This document shows, in pieces, positions 11,876-23,811 of a DNA stretch of 64,000 bases (positions are counted from its first letter, which is position 1; each line of letters starts with the position of its first letter). The notes beneath the pieces were generated by a model. That model was not told where the DNA came from, did not search any database, and saw only the letters and a list, made by a program, of their open reading frames with translations. The stretch covers positions 1,550,001-1,614,000 of the forward strand of contig CP103020.1 in assembly GCA_024752435.1 (NCBI GenBank), given 5' to 3'. A program made the translations under genes and the position numbers. The DNA comes from Allantophomopsis cytisporea. Taxonomy: Eukaryota; Ascomycota; Leotiomycetes; Phacidiales; Phacidiaceae.

Positions 11876-13399
11876 TTACCACAGCGCCAAAGCCAAAGCC
11901 ATTACCAATCCAATCACACCACCACCGAAAACATTTTTGCTAGCAGCACCGGTAGCATATTCCAGTTGAGAAGTTTTGTAAGTCAACGCAACACCGGAAC
12001 TGGTTGAGTTGATAGCACTGGTAGTGTTGGAACCAAAGTGGGTAGAGTTAAGAGGGCTAGTAGTGTTTGAACGGAAATAAGTAGGAAGTGACGAAGCAGA
12101 GACAGACGCCTCTCCTGCTGACTTGGAAGACTCCAGAGCTGGAGTTGCGGTGGAGGTGACAGGAATCTCGCTCTCCGTAGCTGACTCCGTATAGGTTGAG
12201 GGATAAGGAACGACAATGGTCGTGACTGGTAGGTAGACAGTCACGGTTGTGGCAGCTGCACAAGCAGTGTTAACTGTCGATAGGTAGATAGTTGACGTCT
12301 CTCCTCCGTTAGTGACTTCAGTATTAACTGGACTGGTTGACTCTGCTGCCGAAGTGCTTGCACCACCTGGGCAATAAGTAGTCAAGGAAGTGATTGTCTT
12401 GGTAATGACTTGTCCATATGGGCAATTGGTAACGGTTGGTGGGCAGGAAGATATGGTTTCAACGCTTGTGGTGGTGATGGTCAAGACCGTCGAGCTTCCA
12501 GCTGAGCTGCTCGAGATCTGGGCACCGGAAGTAGTCGAGTTCGAGATTGGGTATGGTGCTGAGGTAGGAGTGATGCTCGAATTCGAGGAACCTGTTCCGC
12601 TCAAGGAAGGAGAGACACCTGCTGAGAGAACCACGGAGCTGGTGCTGGAAACTGTGGAAGAGGAGGAGCTATTGGCTGATACACTTGGGAATCCGGAGCT
12701 AGCGAGAACAGTAGCTGAAGACGATCCAGATGAGCTGGTAGAACTAGTTGAAGATGATGAGGTGTCTGTAGAGCTGGTCGAGGCAGACGAAGAAGTAGAT
12801 GCACTTGTGGTCGATGCAGACGAGGAAGTCGATGTGGTAGTGGTTAAATCCGTGGAAGTGGAGGTTGTTGAGTCAGTAGATGTGGTTGAATCAGTGGACG
12901 TGCTCGAATCAGTGGATGTGGTCGAATCAGTGGAGGTGGTCGTGGTCGAGTCAGTAGATGTAGTTGTTGTCGACTCAGATGAAGTAGAGCTTGAGGAAGA
13001 CGAGGATGTGGTCGAAGTGGAAGTCGAGGAGGTAGAGGTTGTCGCATCAATGCAAGTGAAGCAAGTGATATCATACCCTTGATAGTCCGAGGTACTATCA
13101 GCACTGAACTCTGTTTGGGCAGTAGTCGCAGAGTGCAACTCGCAAAATAGTCCCGGGTTGAGATAGAAGGATTGACAGTCGTCTCTATTCGCACAGGCTA
13201 GAGCACAGCCTTCAGCAGTAGTGGATTGAGCGTCGAAAAGATCCTGCTGATAATAACTGAATTGGGCGATGTAACCAGTTGTACCACAAACTGCAGATGC
13301 TGGTGGACTGGGAGAATCAGTACATTCAGTCGCGGCTGCAGATGTAGAGACTACTAGAGCGAAAAGTGCCGCAGCTCTAGTGAATGAGTTGCGTGCCAT
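11876..13399 (-). CDS. GPI-anchored Ser/Thr-rich cell-wall protein with N-terminal Cys domain
   Basis: This intron-less gene encodes 507 residues. A signal peptide (MARNSFTRAAALFALVVSTS, then AAA) is followed by a Cys-containing domain of about 90 residues with a PAN/apple-like pattern (CALACANRDDCQSFYLNPGL, CELHS, DITCFTC). Next comes a long Ser/Thr region with repeats such as TTSTDS and STDSTTSTD, which should be heavily O-glycosylated. A second Cys-containing block follows (SSCPPTVTNCPYGQVITKTI, TTYCPGG). The C-terminus has a small-residue site (ATGAASKN) and a hydrophobic tail (GLVMALALALW), typical of a GPI-attachment signal. The protein is probably covalently linked to the wall. The exact role (adhesion or wall structure) cannot be read from sequence. 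Confidence 0.85.
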   Translation of the reverse strand: MARNSFTRAAALFALVVSTSAAATECTDSPSPPASAVCGTTGYIAQFSYYQQDLFDAQSTTAEGCALACANRDDCQSFYLNPGLFCELHSATTAQTEFSADSTSDYQGYDITCFTCIDATTSTSSTSTSTTSSSSSSSTSSESTTTTSTDSTTTTSTDSTTSTDSSTSTDSTTSTDSTTSTSTDLTTTTSTSSSASTTSASTSSSASTSSTDTSSSSTSSTSSSGSSSATVLASSGFPSVSANSSSSSTVSSTSSVVLSAGVSPSLSGTGSSNSSITPTSAPYPISNSTTSGAQISSSSAGSSTVLTITTTSVETISSCPPTVTNCPYGQVITKTITSLTTYCPGGASTSAAESTSPVNTEVTNGGETSTIYLSTVNTACAAATTVTVYLPVTTIVVPYPSTYTESATESEIPVTSTATPALESSKSAGEASVSASSLPTYFRSNTTSPLNSTHFGSNTTSAINSTSSGVALTYKTSQLEYATGAASKNVFGGGVIGLVMALALALW

Positions 13400-15368
13400 T
13401 TCGAAAAGAATGTGTTAAAAAGCAAAAACTGGAATAGAAAATGAGTGTGGTGGTAGGCAAAGCGTTAATAGCAAGAGCCGACTTTTGTTGATATAAAAGA
13501 ATGTGGATGCTCACTTAAAGACAAGGGATCGATAATACTATATACCATTTTAAGATGAGCAAGACGCATCGCGTCTGTGTCACTAGTTGCTCTATGGAAC
13601 CTTGCTGGACATAAATGATATTGGTTACTCTGCCGTGGCTTGAGGTAACGGCCACACACTGGTAGCTAAATATCCTTATACATATGCCCGACAATAGCTG
13701 GGCCCTACATTGAGGCGTCGTAGATCGTTGATCAAGTATAGTCATGCCGGAGCATCGCACTTTGGTCTTAGCACCTCTGTCTAATTACGAACCTGATGAT
13801 AGTTCAAGTCAAGGTAGCTCAGCCAAGTACATATCCATATATCTGCTAGTCTCAATTTGCCCAAGGCTTTCGCGGTAGTCAGCGGGCTGGCTAGGCTAGT
13901 GGCGCTCTAGACATATGCCCACGCGAAGCAGGCGGCTCCACCCTGAACCTCAAATCCGGTCCTCAAGAGTCCTCATTGGGAGCGAGGGTCCGTTCCACCA
14001 CCAAGTTTGGTATTCACCAATCGAAATCTCTAATTTGATGCCTGAATATCGTCATCACACGTAACTTATATAACAAAATCGGATACTTTTCGCAGTGTAT
14101 TGCTAGGTGTTGATTCAATCAATCATATTCAAAGGCATCTATATATAAAGAAAACCATCAATTTTTGCGGTGGAAGATGTATCCAGAACGCAGTCTCACA
14201 CTTTCGTGGGACTCACATAGATTAGTTTGGTGAAGAACACTGTTGATGTTCCAATTCACAATAAGAAGAAAAAGGTAGGTACCTTATGTATTATGGCAAG
14301 AAGTGCGCTAGAACGTGTTAAACCTGGTAGTGAATCAGACAGCCCCAAGTGAAGGCATCAAAGCGAAGAATTCCAGAGTCGAGGATGCAAGAAGATGCGA
14401 GGGGATTGTCTCCACTTGACCGTCGCTTATTCCTCCTGAATGCCCCTCACGTGCGCCTCGATTTTTTGATGTTCGTCTAATTTCCACACACGCCGCGATA
14501 GCGTCTATCTTGGCAGCTGAAGGTCCAGGCACACGGCCTATTTGGGTACCCCAGTAACTTTTCGGGTGAAAACCGCCCAGATCTGCTACTATGGCGGCGT
14601 ATCTCCTCCACTTCACTGATTCTTCCACACTCACACTAACAACTCCGTTCGTAGCTGCAGTCTCCGCTCACATGTGTGGTGGATACCTGAGGCTATATAT
14701 CATAGCTGTGTGCGGCTGAGTCACGTGTAAAGACGTGGGTGGCCATTTGCACTGACGGATTGATTTTGTGAATAGTAAAGTACTACACTTGTTGATACTG
14801 AGATTTCGCTAGATTGCAATAATAGAAATACAAATATTAGTAGACCCTGTGTCTAGTTTGCTGCCTATTTTTTTTTTTGGAATGATTAAAAAGTAAAAGC
14901 TTGATATATACCTAGGGTAAAGCTGTTTCTATATCTACCTTTTGTAGAGGTATTCGCTTTCAAACGATATACCTTAGAAATTTGAGAAGGCATTTTTGTC
15001 ACTGGAAACATAGCTAGGAACAACCATGATAAACAAGTACACACACACACCTATATATAAACTAAAGGCAGAATAGTTGCCCTTATAGTCAAAGATTTCA
15101 AAGACTTTATCATTTACTTCATGATTGAGGAGCGCAGCGATTCCATATCTCACAATCAATCGAGTTGATTAGATCAATTGAAGATCTTATTCGATTCTAT
15201 TACGCTATTGTACGGTTCAGTGTTCTCCGTTCTCTTCTAGAAGGCGTCACTTATTCTCCTAAAGTGGGGGGCCCGGATCCACTATGTAACCGAATATTCA
15301 TTTATTCAATTCCGGCCACCGCCACATTGTAGAACGTTGCAAACACTAGTTGGCATCAAGTCTTGACA
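13400..15368. other. Intergenic, about 2 kb
   Basis: This holds the promoter of the GPI protein (leftward) and of the MFS gene (rightward). A 99-codon minus-strand ORF (14335-14634) has no recognisable feature. A short CA-dinucleotide run sits near 15039-15050. No gene is supported. Confidence 0.5.
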
Positions 15369-17550
15369 ATGACTGGCAGTTCCGAAGACGACCAAGTTGT
15401 TACGCAATCGAAATCATCGACACCAGACGAAGCCACCAGAGTTTCGACAAGAGTAAGCCATTATGATGGCCCAAAACAGCTTCACACGTTTCGAGAGGCT
15501 GCGACTTTGATCCTCACATTAACAGGCGCAACTTTCCTGAATGTATGCCAAACCTCGTAGCTTGGCTTTATCAATGTACTTACAAGACTCCAGACCTTCT
15601 CTGCACAGGCAGTTGTTATATTGCTGCCCACTATCTCAGAAGACCTCGATATTCCAGAAGTACGCCAACAATGGATTGTTTCTGCCTTTTCTTTGACACT
15701 TGGCTGCTTTCTAGTGTGCGTACAATTACTTATTATCAGTGCCCAATCACTCCCGCCATCCTCCCACCCTGGTGTTAGGGCAGGGGGCCAGGAAGATGAT
15801 CAGATTCAACCGCCATCTGCAAATTTGCAAGTGGGAAGTACCAATACTGACTCGGAAATATAGGTTGTGCGGAAAGCTGGGAGATGTATGCGGGAAAAAA
15901 TATTTCTTCGTACTGGGATGCACTTGGGTTGCAGTAACATCTCTAGTAACTGCCTTTGCTCCGTCTGAAATAGCTATCGATGTGTTTCGAGCTTTTCAAG
16001 GCTTGGTAAGCACAAACTCTCATTCTCTCCTAACTCTTTGAGCATCCGGCATCTTCAGTCTGATAGTTCGATGATCTGTCGTCTCCCTTTCAAGCAACTT
16101 CAGCTGGCTATCTAAAGACTACTTGGACCTTGGAAATGTCTATCCTAGCGACTAAGTGGGAATTGATCGGTATAACTGACCTGGGTTACTTCACATAATA
16201 GGGAGGTGCTATCACTCTTCCAACATCCATGGGCATCTTGGGCTCTACAATACCTCCGGGCAGAGTGAAGAATTACAGCTTTGCCTTCTATTCTGGAGGG
16301 GCTCCTGTAGGTCAGGTCCTCGGCAATATATTGGTAAGTGTCTCCTGCCATCCTTCAGGCAATTTTCTATTGACACGAATCTTCTCAGGGTGGAGTCATA
16401 GCCCAGTATAGCAGCTGGAAAGTAGTATTCTTCATCATTGCTGGCGCCAATTTTGTCATTGCTGTGCTAGGACTTATCTCTATCCCCAAAGAGCGGAAAG
16501 CTGTGGATCTCACCCTGTTGCCACGAATCGACTGGATTGGTGCTTTCCTTTTTACAACAAGCTTACTACTACTCCTCGTTGCACTATCCCAAGGGAACTC
16601 TGCAGGCTGGAAAACAGCTTATGTCATCGCACTTTTGATCATATCAGTCATCATGTTCGTGGGGTTCGTGTTTTGGCAACGATATCTCGAATTCAAGACG
16701 ACTAAGGAACCTTTGATACGAACTTCGGTGTTCCAGAACTCGCGGTTTTCCATAGCTATGCTGATCGCGACGCTGTTCTCAGCTGCATTCACCAATTATT
16801 TGATATATGCTACGTATTTTTACCAAGAATATCTTCTTCTCAATACCCTGCATACTGCTCTCCGGTTTATCCCCTTAGGAGTTGTTGGTATTTGTACTGT
16901 AACGATGGTTTGTGAATCTGAAGCCTCCAAATCGTTGCTCAAAAACTGATCTCTTGTTTTTTTCACAGTCGGGATACCTCCTTGATCGAGTCCGCGGAAA
17001 CTAGTAAGTGCTTTGATAAAGCTTTCTATACCTCCTTTCGATCGAAACTATCAACTCACTTCTCCCCTTTTCTAGTATCCTCACCTTCGGCCTCATCTCA
17101 GCAACAACCAGCTGCATCCTCTTCGCCGCACCCATCCCACCGTCCACGACCTACTGGGCCTATGGCTTCCCAGCTATGTGCTTGGCTGCCTTCGGTGCCG
17201 ATACGATCTATCCCTGCATTGGTCTATTTACGACTCAATCCTTACCCCAAAAAGACCAAGCACTTGCCGGTGCCATGTTCCAAACTGTTGTGGGAATTGG
17301 TCGGGCAATCAGTTTGTCGATTGCTAGCGCCATCGAAACTGCCGTGCAAACAAACGCCGAAGAGCATGTGGATACCATGGAGGCATTGCTGAAGGGTTTT
17401 AGAAGCGTTCAGTGGTTTAATGTCGGGTTTGCTGCGACCGCGCTAGTAGCGACTGTCGTTGGTCTGAAGAATATGGGAAAAATTGGGTTGTTGAAGAAGC
17501 TGGGTCAAGTCCAGAAGATTGAGAGGGAGAAGGACGATGCCCAGGTTTAA
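15369..17550 (+). CDS. MFS transporter, DHA2 (14-TM) type
   Basis: Seven exons (15369-15542, 15594-15715, 15864-16005, 16202-16333, 16389-16907, 16969-17003, 17076-17550) join in phase to 532 residues. The first membrane helices read LNTFSAQAVVILLPTISEDL. The loop-2 signature GKLGDVCGKKYFF corresponds to the GxLaDrxGrkr motif. FQGLGGAITLPTSMG is the typical helix-4 region, and GGAPVGQVLG resembles the drug:H+ antiporter motif C. Length and hydropathy fit a 14-helix plasma-membrane exporter or importer of the DHA2 group, which includes drug-efflux and ammonium/boron-type members. The substrate is unknown. It is not adjacent to an obvious biosynthetic gene. Confidence 0.88.
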
Positions 17551-18593
17551 CGGATTCCTTTTTTTTTTTTTTTTTTTCCCCTTCACAGAGTCGGCCAGAA
17601 CGGCTCGCGGATACGAAAATAAGGGTGCTCCTTGGTGGTATTCTGTTACCTTGACAATTCTTTTGACGCTCGAAGATCAAAAGAATATCTAATACTTAGC
17701 ATGGCGTTCGATGATTACAAACGCTTTAACGATTCTTAATGTAAACTATCAATGGCGTATTCCTTTTTTCTTCCCTTTTTTTTTTTTTTCTTTCTTTTTT
17801 TCCCTTCAAAAGAAATGTTCAAACAATGAGGGATGTCAATTGTTTTTGTATCCGCAAGAATAGGATAATGGTTTTAGGGTACCAGGTCATACAGAAGCAT
17901 ACATAGACAATAGAGAGCATATCAAGAGAGTTCTGTTCCCTGTCGCTCACTCAGGCTTTCTGGCATACAATGGCTAGCTGTAGTGGATGCCATGAAATAC
18001 AGGTCTGAAATAATCTGAGATAGGAAGCAGGACCTACTCTACAGCTGCCTATATATGAAGGATGCTCTATAAACTAGCCCATTACCAATTAAGAAAATGT
18101 TGCAACGTGGAGGTTGAAAATGAGTCGGGTAGTATTTTCAACACAAAATCGCTCTAGAGCATGATCAAGGAATTCAGCTAGCCTCGTAATTTGAGCCTTA
18201 ATATTGTTCATGGCAGCAAACCTCATCCAATAATTGAGAATGGCAGTCCTGTCAATATATGATCAACGTCAGACTTCATCAGTCTCCCGGACGTAGTGTG
18301 TGAGAGTAATAAGCTACACTTTTACCTGATTACTGGATCAGGTATATATTGTTGCACCACTACGCAGTATTCGCATAATTGTAAAGTAGAATCCTGCTAT
18401 CTTTCCCCTTTAATCAATTCAATATCTATCTTCTGCACCCCACATCGTGACAAGTCCTATTTGTTTGCAAAAAGAATAGGTGTTACTTATTGTGGTTTGT
18501 ATCTTTAGAGTCTGTCTTTTCATAAGTAGCTTGAGCTGTAGCTCCTGGTCATCTTTGTTAAAGGTTATATTTTTTAATTTATCAATGTCTAGC
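17551..18593. other. Intergenic with long T tracts
   Basis: A run of about 19 T follows the MFS stop (around 17559-17577), and a second T/C-rich tract lies near 17762-17802. These may contribute to 3'-end formation. No coding feature is supported up to the 5S rRNA gene. Confidence 0.5.
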
Positions 18594-18712
18594 ACATACG
18601 ACCATAGATTGAGGACAAGAGGGCATCCCGTCCGCTCTGCCGTACTCAAACCTCAAATCGGTAGACTAGTAGTTGGGTGGGTGACCACCAGCGAATCCCT
18701 ACTGTTGTATGT
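18594..18712 (+). rRNA. 5S ribosomal RNA, copy 1
   Basis: The 119-nt sequence starts ACATACGACCATAG and ends CTGTTGTATGT, so the ends pair as the usual terminal helix I. It contains the conserved fungal 5S blocks ATCCCGTCCGCTCTGCCGTA and TAGTAGTTGGGTGGGTGACC. A T-run follows directly and would terminate RNA polymerase III. Helix II (nt 16-21 with 58-63) has a T-A pair where copy 2 has C-G. Confidence 0.96.
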
Positions 18713-18955
18713 TTTTTGTCTGTTTTGATGCTTTTGATAATTTTTTTGGTGGTGGGGAACGAGATGGGTACAAAGTAGTGACTAACCTTAATAAGATCAA
18801 CCTTTTTAGAAGAAAATTATTGACAGACACTTGCTTTTGTAGTTGATATAGCTAAGATGAAGTTACACAAAACATCCCTTGACAAAAATTGCACTATTAT
18901 TTTTGAGGAGTTGTGTTAAACATAGGTTATGTATCCTGATCACGGTTCACCTGCC

Positions 18956-19074
18956 ACATACGACCATAGACTGAGGACAAGAGGGCATCCCGTCCGCTCT
19001 GCCGTACTCAAACCTCAGATCGGTAGACTAGTAGTTGGGTGGGTGACCACCAGCGAATCCCTACTGTTGTATGT
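18956..19074 (+). rRNA. 5S ribosomal RNA, copy 2
   Basis: This is a second full-length 5S gene, 243 bp downstream of copy 1 in the same orientation. It differs from copy 1 at only two positions, nt 16 (C for T) and nt 63 (G for A), which pair with each other in helix II. It too is followed by a T-run terminator. Similarity to copy 1 continues for roughly 80 bp downstream, so the pair arose by local duplication. Confidence 0.96.
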
Positions 19075-22000
19075 TTTTTGGTCTGTTTTGCAATTCATAC
19101 TGTTTTCATTTTTGTTTCGGTGGCAAGGAACGAAATGTGTAGCAAGTAGGCTGACTAGCTAAGTAATGTGTTATCTTGTAGTAATGTCCCAATCTAGCGG
19201 TACTAAAGCTTAAAGAGTTCTTTTTCAAGTATACATTCGAGTATCCATTCTAAAGTGTAAATCTGACCTAGCTTGGCCTTCAGGTACAAGGTGTACGTTG
19301 GCGACAGGTTGTGCGAGCATAGCAAGGCCTGCGGTTCTGACAGCAAGGAAACAAGTTTATTGCTGCAGGCGAGAAAGAGTAGCTACCTGTAGCTGACATG
19401 CATCAGGTATCATACTTTGCCAATTGAGAGATTCTCGCAGCCTTTGTGGATCTGTAGGGATGTCAGGTGGTTCTCTCATGTTGTTTCATTACGGCGCGAC
19501 GTGTGCTTCCGGAACGAAATCAGGGTGACTTTAGGCGAATCGGGTGAACTTAAAGCTTATGCGTATGTAGTACGCTGGTGCGAAGATATCGATGAGGATA
19601 CGGGATGTCGCTAAAGTCTTTTTATTGAGGTCAAGAGACAGGGAAGAGACCACTTGCCTATAAAAGGCAGAAATTGTTCTTTTTTCTCGACCCCTTCGTG
19701 TTCTGTTACAAATATCTTCTTAAACATGTTGTCACTAAGCTTCCAGTATATTTCTAGCATGTACTTTACTGCCGGCTTGATCCTACTGTAAAGCTGCCCG
19801 TAGTCATTACTTAAGGAAGCTTTGAACTTTTCATTGAATCTAAGGCTTAACAGGAAAGGGAGGACTCGTATACAAGAACACTACTGTTTCATCAACCGCC
19901 AGTGTACTCAAGTACAGGACGATGACCTCTTATAGCTAAGAACCGCCCTAAAACACCTTATCAATCGACATGTAAGAACTTAAGCAAAAAGTCCTTGAAG
20001 ACATCCTTGTTTACTACCTCTACAGTCTACCTATACGCCTTCGTTCTTCTCTAACTGCCTACAATCGGTTTGAAGTCCAATCTCGACGCCCGCATATTCA
20101 GAAATACAGTTCTCTCTGACCCATTTACTATACGTGCACTTCCTAAGCGCTGAATAAGACTGTCAAACCAGACCAATCCTGGAAGACTCTCATATGGATA
20201 CCGGCAGCATTGCACTCGAATTGAAAAGGTAGTGCTGCATTATGGAATTGCTAACGATAAAGAGAATCTACAAATATTGCAATGACTATCAGTGCTATCA
20301 TGACTCTTGCCCCACACAAATCGTCAAAGTCAGCTATTGTGACGAATTGTAGCTTTTCGTGCCCGGTGATTAGCGTATGTGATAGAAATGCGAAACACAA
20401 GGGTTTACAGTTGATCTGTATCTAGAATCAGAAAACGTACTCAACGCGCTCTGAATAGTGACTGCTTGATCGAAAATTCCATGAGAGTGTGCGTATTGCG
20501 CAACGAATGAGCGGTATCTTAAATTCCAAGTTACTCAAAGTCTGCGTCACTTAGCTCCGACGCCTTGAAGACCTGCAAAAAGACACGTACAGTGAAAAGA
20601 CTTGTGTTCTAAAATTTAGACGGTCCTATTACAACTGAATATGAGAAAAGGGTAGTGAAAAGCACGCTCTTGCGATGTTTGAGACGCTTGTATTTAGCTC
20701 AAGCTGCAGCCCAAAAATACAAATCAATTTTGATTCACTACTTATCTTGTGTTCCTCGAACTTGTCCAGTTGTCAAGAGGTTACTCTCAATCCAGGCTCA
20801 AATATATCTGTAGATTAATGCTTGAAATACGGGTGATGGTTTTCATTCAGCCAAGGGGTTTCCATTACAGAAATCTAGCCGCATCGTTGTCTATGGATAT
20901 GTTATCATTGCTCTTATAGATCCTTACAACACGCCCCAACAATTGATCGTATAATTAGGGTCCCATGTTCGGATTGAAACCTCACAGTATGATATTTCGT
21001 GTTGGTTGGTCGACTACACATTCGAGGCAAACCATAAGAGATTATCTGTCTATCATGTTCCTTACAACTCAAATTCTTGAGAGGGCTCCTTCTCAATGAC
21101 CTTAGTATAATTATGTAGATTCTGAAGAATATGACAGGCACTGCGCAATAAGTAGCAAAATTTCTTATATCAAGCAATTCTTCTGTGAAGACATAATAGC
21201 CAAGAAAATAGGCACGAAGGCAAATATCTTGACCACGGCACCGCCCTTTGTTATGTTAATAAGAAATTCGACGTCGTTCTCATTAGTCTTCTTGCGACGT
21301 TGGAGTTGGAAATCTTTTTCAAGAGATAACGTGACCGATCAGAACAACAAGATCGGATCAAAAAGCACTTAGAGCTGCGGCATATTTGACATTCACAGAT
21401 TGAAACAGTTCAGAATCTTGTCATATCAATAACTTAGACAGGATTACTAATCATTGATCAATTTCGTGCTTGGTTTCAAGAAATAGCGATCCTTTTACCT
21501 TTCATTGCCTTCACCAGCTTCGGGATCGAATGCAAAAGGTTTCAGTCCAACAAAAGTGTATTATAGACATTTATAACGTATAAAGATGAGAGCTTCGGTA
21601 GAAGTCCTTAGAATACTTAACTACCTGATATTAATACTGTACTAACTCTTCGAAACATCACTTGTTCAACAATTCTTACAGCGATACAGAGTTTCTTAGG
21701 ATTGTACGGAAAGTGCTGCTTACTATTGATCTTGATTCAAGTTCGATCGGATTCACCTTGCAAGATGCGCTGAGATTGTCCCTCAGAAGACTTGAGACTG
21801 GCGCTTTCAAATGAAGCCTTTTGACCATTTGATGGCGTTTCTGGCTCATAAGAAATTTTGACTCTTCTGGTGAAGCACGGCTTTCGACAAATCCTCGTTG
21901 TTATGTTGTCATCGAACACTTAGACGACGGTATTATTCTAGGCTGCTCCTTATTGTTTTCTACTCTCCAACCCATCCTCGCTACTATAGCGGTTGTAATT

Positions 22001-22189
22001 GATACGTCATACATCGCAACTATAAATAATTTTATCTTGTGAGAAGTAAAATATCTGACTTGTGTCTAATCGAGTAAAATTTTTCTGCTTGATTCGGAAA
22101 CAGGCCACTTTTTCTTTCTGGCCACACTCGGCACCATCCGTAATTCTCCCTTAGCTCTCGATATTGAAGTTTAAACCCTCGCTTTTGGA
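19075..22189. other. Gene-poor 3-kb stretch with decayed remnants
   Basis: No intact gene can be supported. ORFs at 19417-19614, 20914-21177 and 21737-21919 lack family features. The best remnant is described separately (19610-20150). The rest may be degenerated coding or transposon DNA, but I see no terminal repeats, transposase or reverse-transcriptase motifs. Confidence 0.4.
19610..20150 (-). pseudogene. Possible decayed coding remnant, unknown
   Basis: One minus-strand frame is open between about 19880 and 19620 and reads like ordinary protein (for example LYSRIKPAVKYMLEIYWKL and MFKKIFVTEHEG). It lacks a start codon. Upstream on the same strand coding-like pieces (NKDVFKDFLLKFLHVD) are cut by paired stop codons. 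This pattern suggests an old inactivated gene. I do not recognise the family. Confidence 0.25.
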
Positions 22190-22338
22190 CAAACCCCGCA
22201 CTCTAATTGCACCCGAAATCCGGTAAATTCATGCGTGTCTATCCACGTTGTTTCTAAATCGCATGGAAAACCCCGCACTTCTGCTTGCACCCGAAAATCC
22301 CGTGAGTGTCCGTTCACGTTGTTTTGAAATCGCCTGTT
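22190..22338. repeat. Imperfect tandem duplication, two units of about 75 bp
   Basis: The unit AACCCCGCACT...GCACCCGAAA...CACGTTGTTT...AAATCGC occurs twice in a row (about 22190-22262 and 22264-22338) with scattered substitutions and small indels. It lies about 300 bp upstream of the gene at 22650. Its function is unknown. Confidence 0.75.
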
Positions 22339-22649
22339 CTGATAATGTACTAAGGCCGCTTCGGGATTGGATTATTACCGAGTCGAGATATATCAACTCA
22401 GAGAATAACATGTGTATCTATGAACGTCCAGGTGGAACAATGGGCTGATATTGAGGACAGAACATCTCATTTTGCTGCATGATGGGCATGATTTCTATGT
22501 AATTCAGGAAGAAATGATTACGAGAAGGATATATTATGCTGGACAGATCTCCACTAGAAGTTCTCATTCCAAATCAATACCAACTTCATCATCTTAAGTG
22601 GTTGTCATCAATATCAATACTTGAACATATTCTGAGAATATCATTCATC

Positions 22650-23285
22650 ATGTCTTCAGATGCCGAAAGCAGCGATCAACTCTATCACGTCAAAGAAACC
22701 ATTATCGACCACAAACATGAAACAATGGGATCAACGCGCACCACCAATGTTATTGACACATTCACCGATCTCGACACGGCGAAAGCTTGTGCAAGATCCG
22801 TCTTGAAGCACCTGAACCTTACACCAACTCGGTTCCCAGCCTATGGAGAGAACATTGGACAGGCCGATCGGCGATTCGAAGATGGTACCATAGCATACGC
22901 GCAGTCTACAGGCGGGCAGGAAATTTACGTTTCCATCGACACAAAAGAGAATACCGGCAACCTTCTGAGCAGTGATGAAGGTCGTGTCTTTGGCCCTCTG
23001 TATTATGTTCTCCAAAGCTACACAGATTACGAATCGGATCCTTTCGGTCTTGGTCACTATACAGAGATTGAGGGCACCTTCAAAAACCGCGAAGACGCGG
23101 TGAAATTCGCTCAGAAAGTGCTGTTGGACAATGACATTACTGAGACTGATTTTGTCACGTATGAGGAGAACAAGAACCAGGCTGATTGGCCATATGGAGA
23201 GGACACTATTGTTCATGCAGCTTCTGCAACGGGCAGGATCTATACTGTTGCAGTACTGTCTCCAGCTTCTCGTGGCGGTGTTTAG
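22650..23285 (+). CDS. Unknown protein with an internal domain duplication
   Basis: A single exon of 211 residues starts at MSSDAESSDQ. The frame stays open 114 nt further upstream, but that extension looks non-protein-like. The protein contains two related segments of about 80 residues. The first has FTDLDTAKACARSVL, TRFPAYGENIGQAD and EDGTIAYAQSTG. The second has FKNREDAVKFAQKVL, TDFVTYEENKNQAD and GEDTIVHAASATG. The shared pattern is F..x(D/E)A...A..VL, then Y.EN..QAD, then a strand ending in a small-residue turn. No signal peptide or membrane segment is seen. I do not recognise the family. The internal duplication argues for a folded, real protein. Confidence 0.7.
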   Translation: MSSDAESSDQLYHVKETIIDHKHETMGSTRTTNVIDTFTDLDTAKACARSVLKHLNLTPTRFPAYGENIGQADRRFEDGTIAYAQSTGGQEIYVSIDTKENTGNLLSSDEGRVFGPLYYVLQSYTDYESDPFGLGHYTEIEGTFKNREDAVKFAQKVLLDNDITETDFVTYEENKNQADWPYGEDTIVHAASATGRIYTVAVLSPASRGGV

Positions 23286-23811
23286 AGGCAGATTTCCCGT
23301 GCCTGACAATTTTTTAGAGTAGAGTAATTATCCTTACAATTTTTTCAAGGATGTAAGCACAAATGAATGGAACCACCCTTCATTTTCCCGGTGAGCTTCT
23401 GTGGTTGAAGTGAGGCTACTTTGTCTTTATTAAATGCGTATGTGAATTCTGTTGATGTTGAGAATGATAGCTTGCAAGCTAGACCCACACCCTAGCAGGT
23501 AATACCTGCTTCCACTACATTTGCGCTAACAAGTAGTGTGGAATCATTGCTGTAGTAGACACCCGGCTAAGGAAGAGAGCGCTTTCAGGGTCTCAGGATC
23601 TAGGGCGTTTAGCTTACTTTCTTTGCCACGTGCATTCTGCGCATGGATTGAGAGATAATATTCGAATTCTCATAGACTAAAGGGTTTCTAACGGGGCTGG
23701 GTTCAGTATTCATTTCACGATTTTAATTTCCAAAAGAGGAAGTTTCATCCAATTCGTGTTCATTGGAACTATAAGCCATAAATGCAATTCATTCAAAGTG
23801 ATTGTTCTGAT
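23286..23811. other. Convergent intergenic region
   Basis: This lies between the 3' ends of two converging genes. It contains no recognisable feature. Confidence 0.5.

Noticed and set aside
12390..13082. 230-codon Val/Glu-rich plus-strand ORF
   Set aside because: Antisense to the Ser/Thr repeats of the GPI protein. Composition is dictated by that repeat.
15545..15863. Short overlapping ORFs at the start of the MFS gene
   Set aside because: They are exons read through introns. The spliced model gives an uninterrupted MFS protein.
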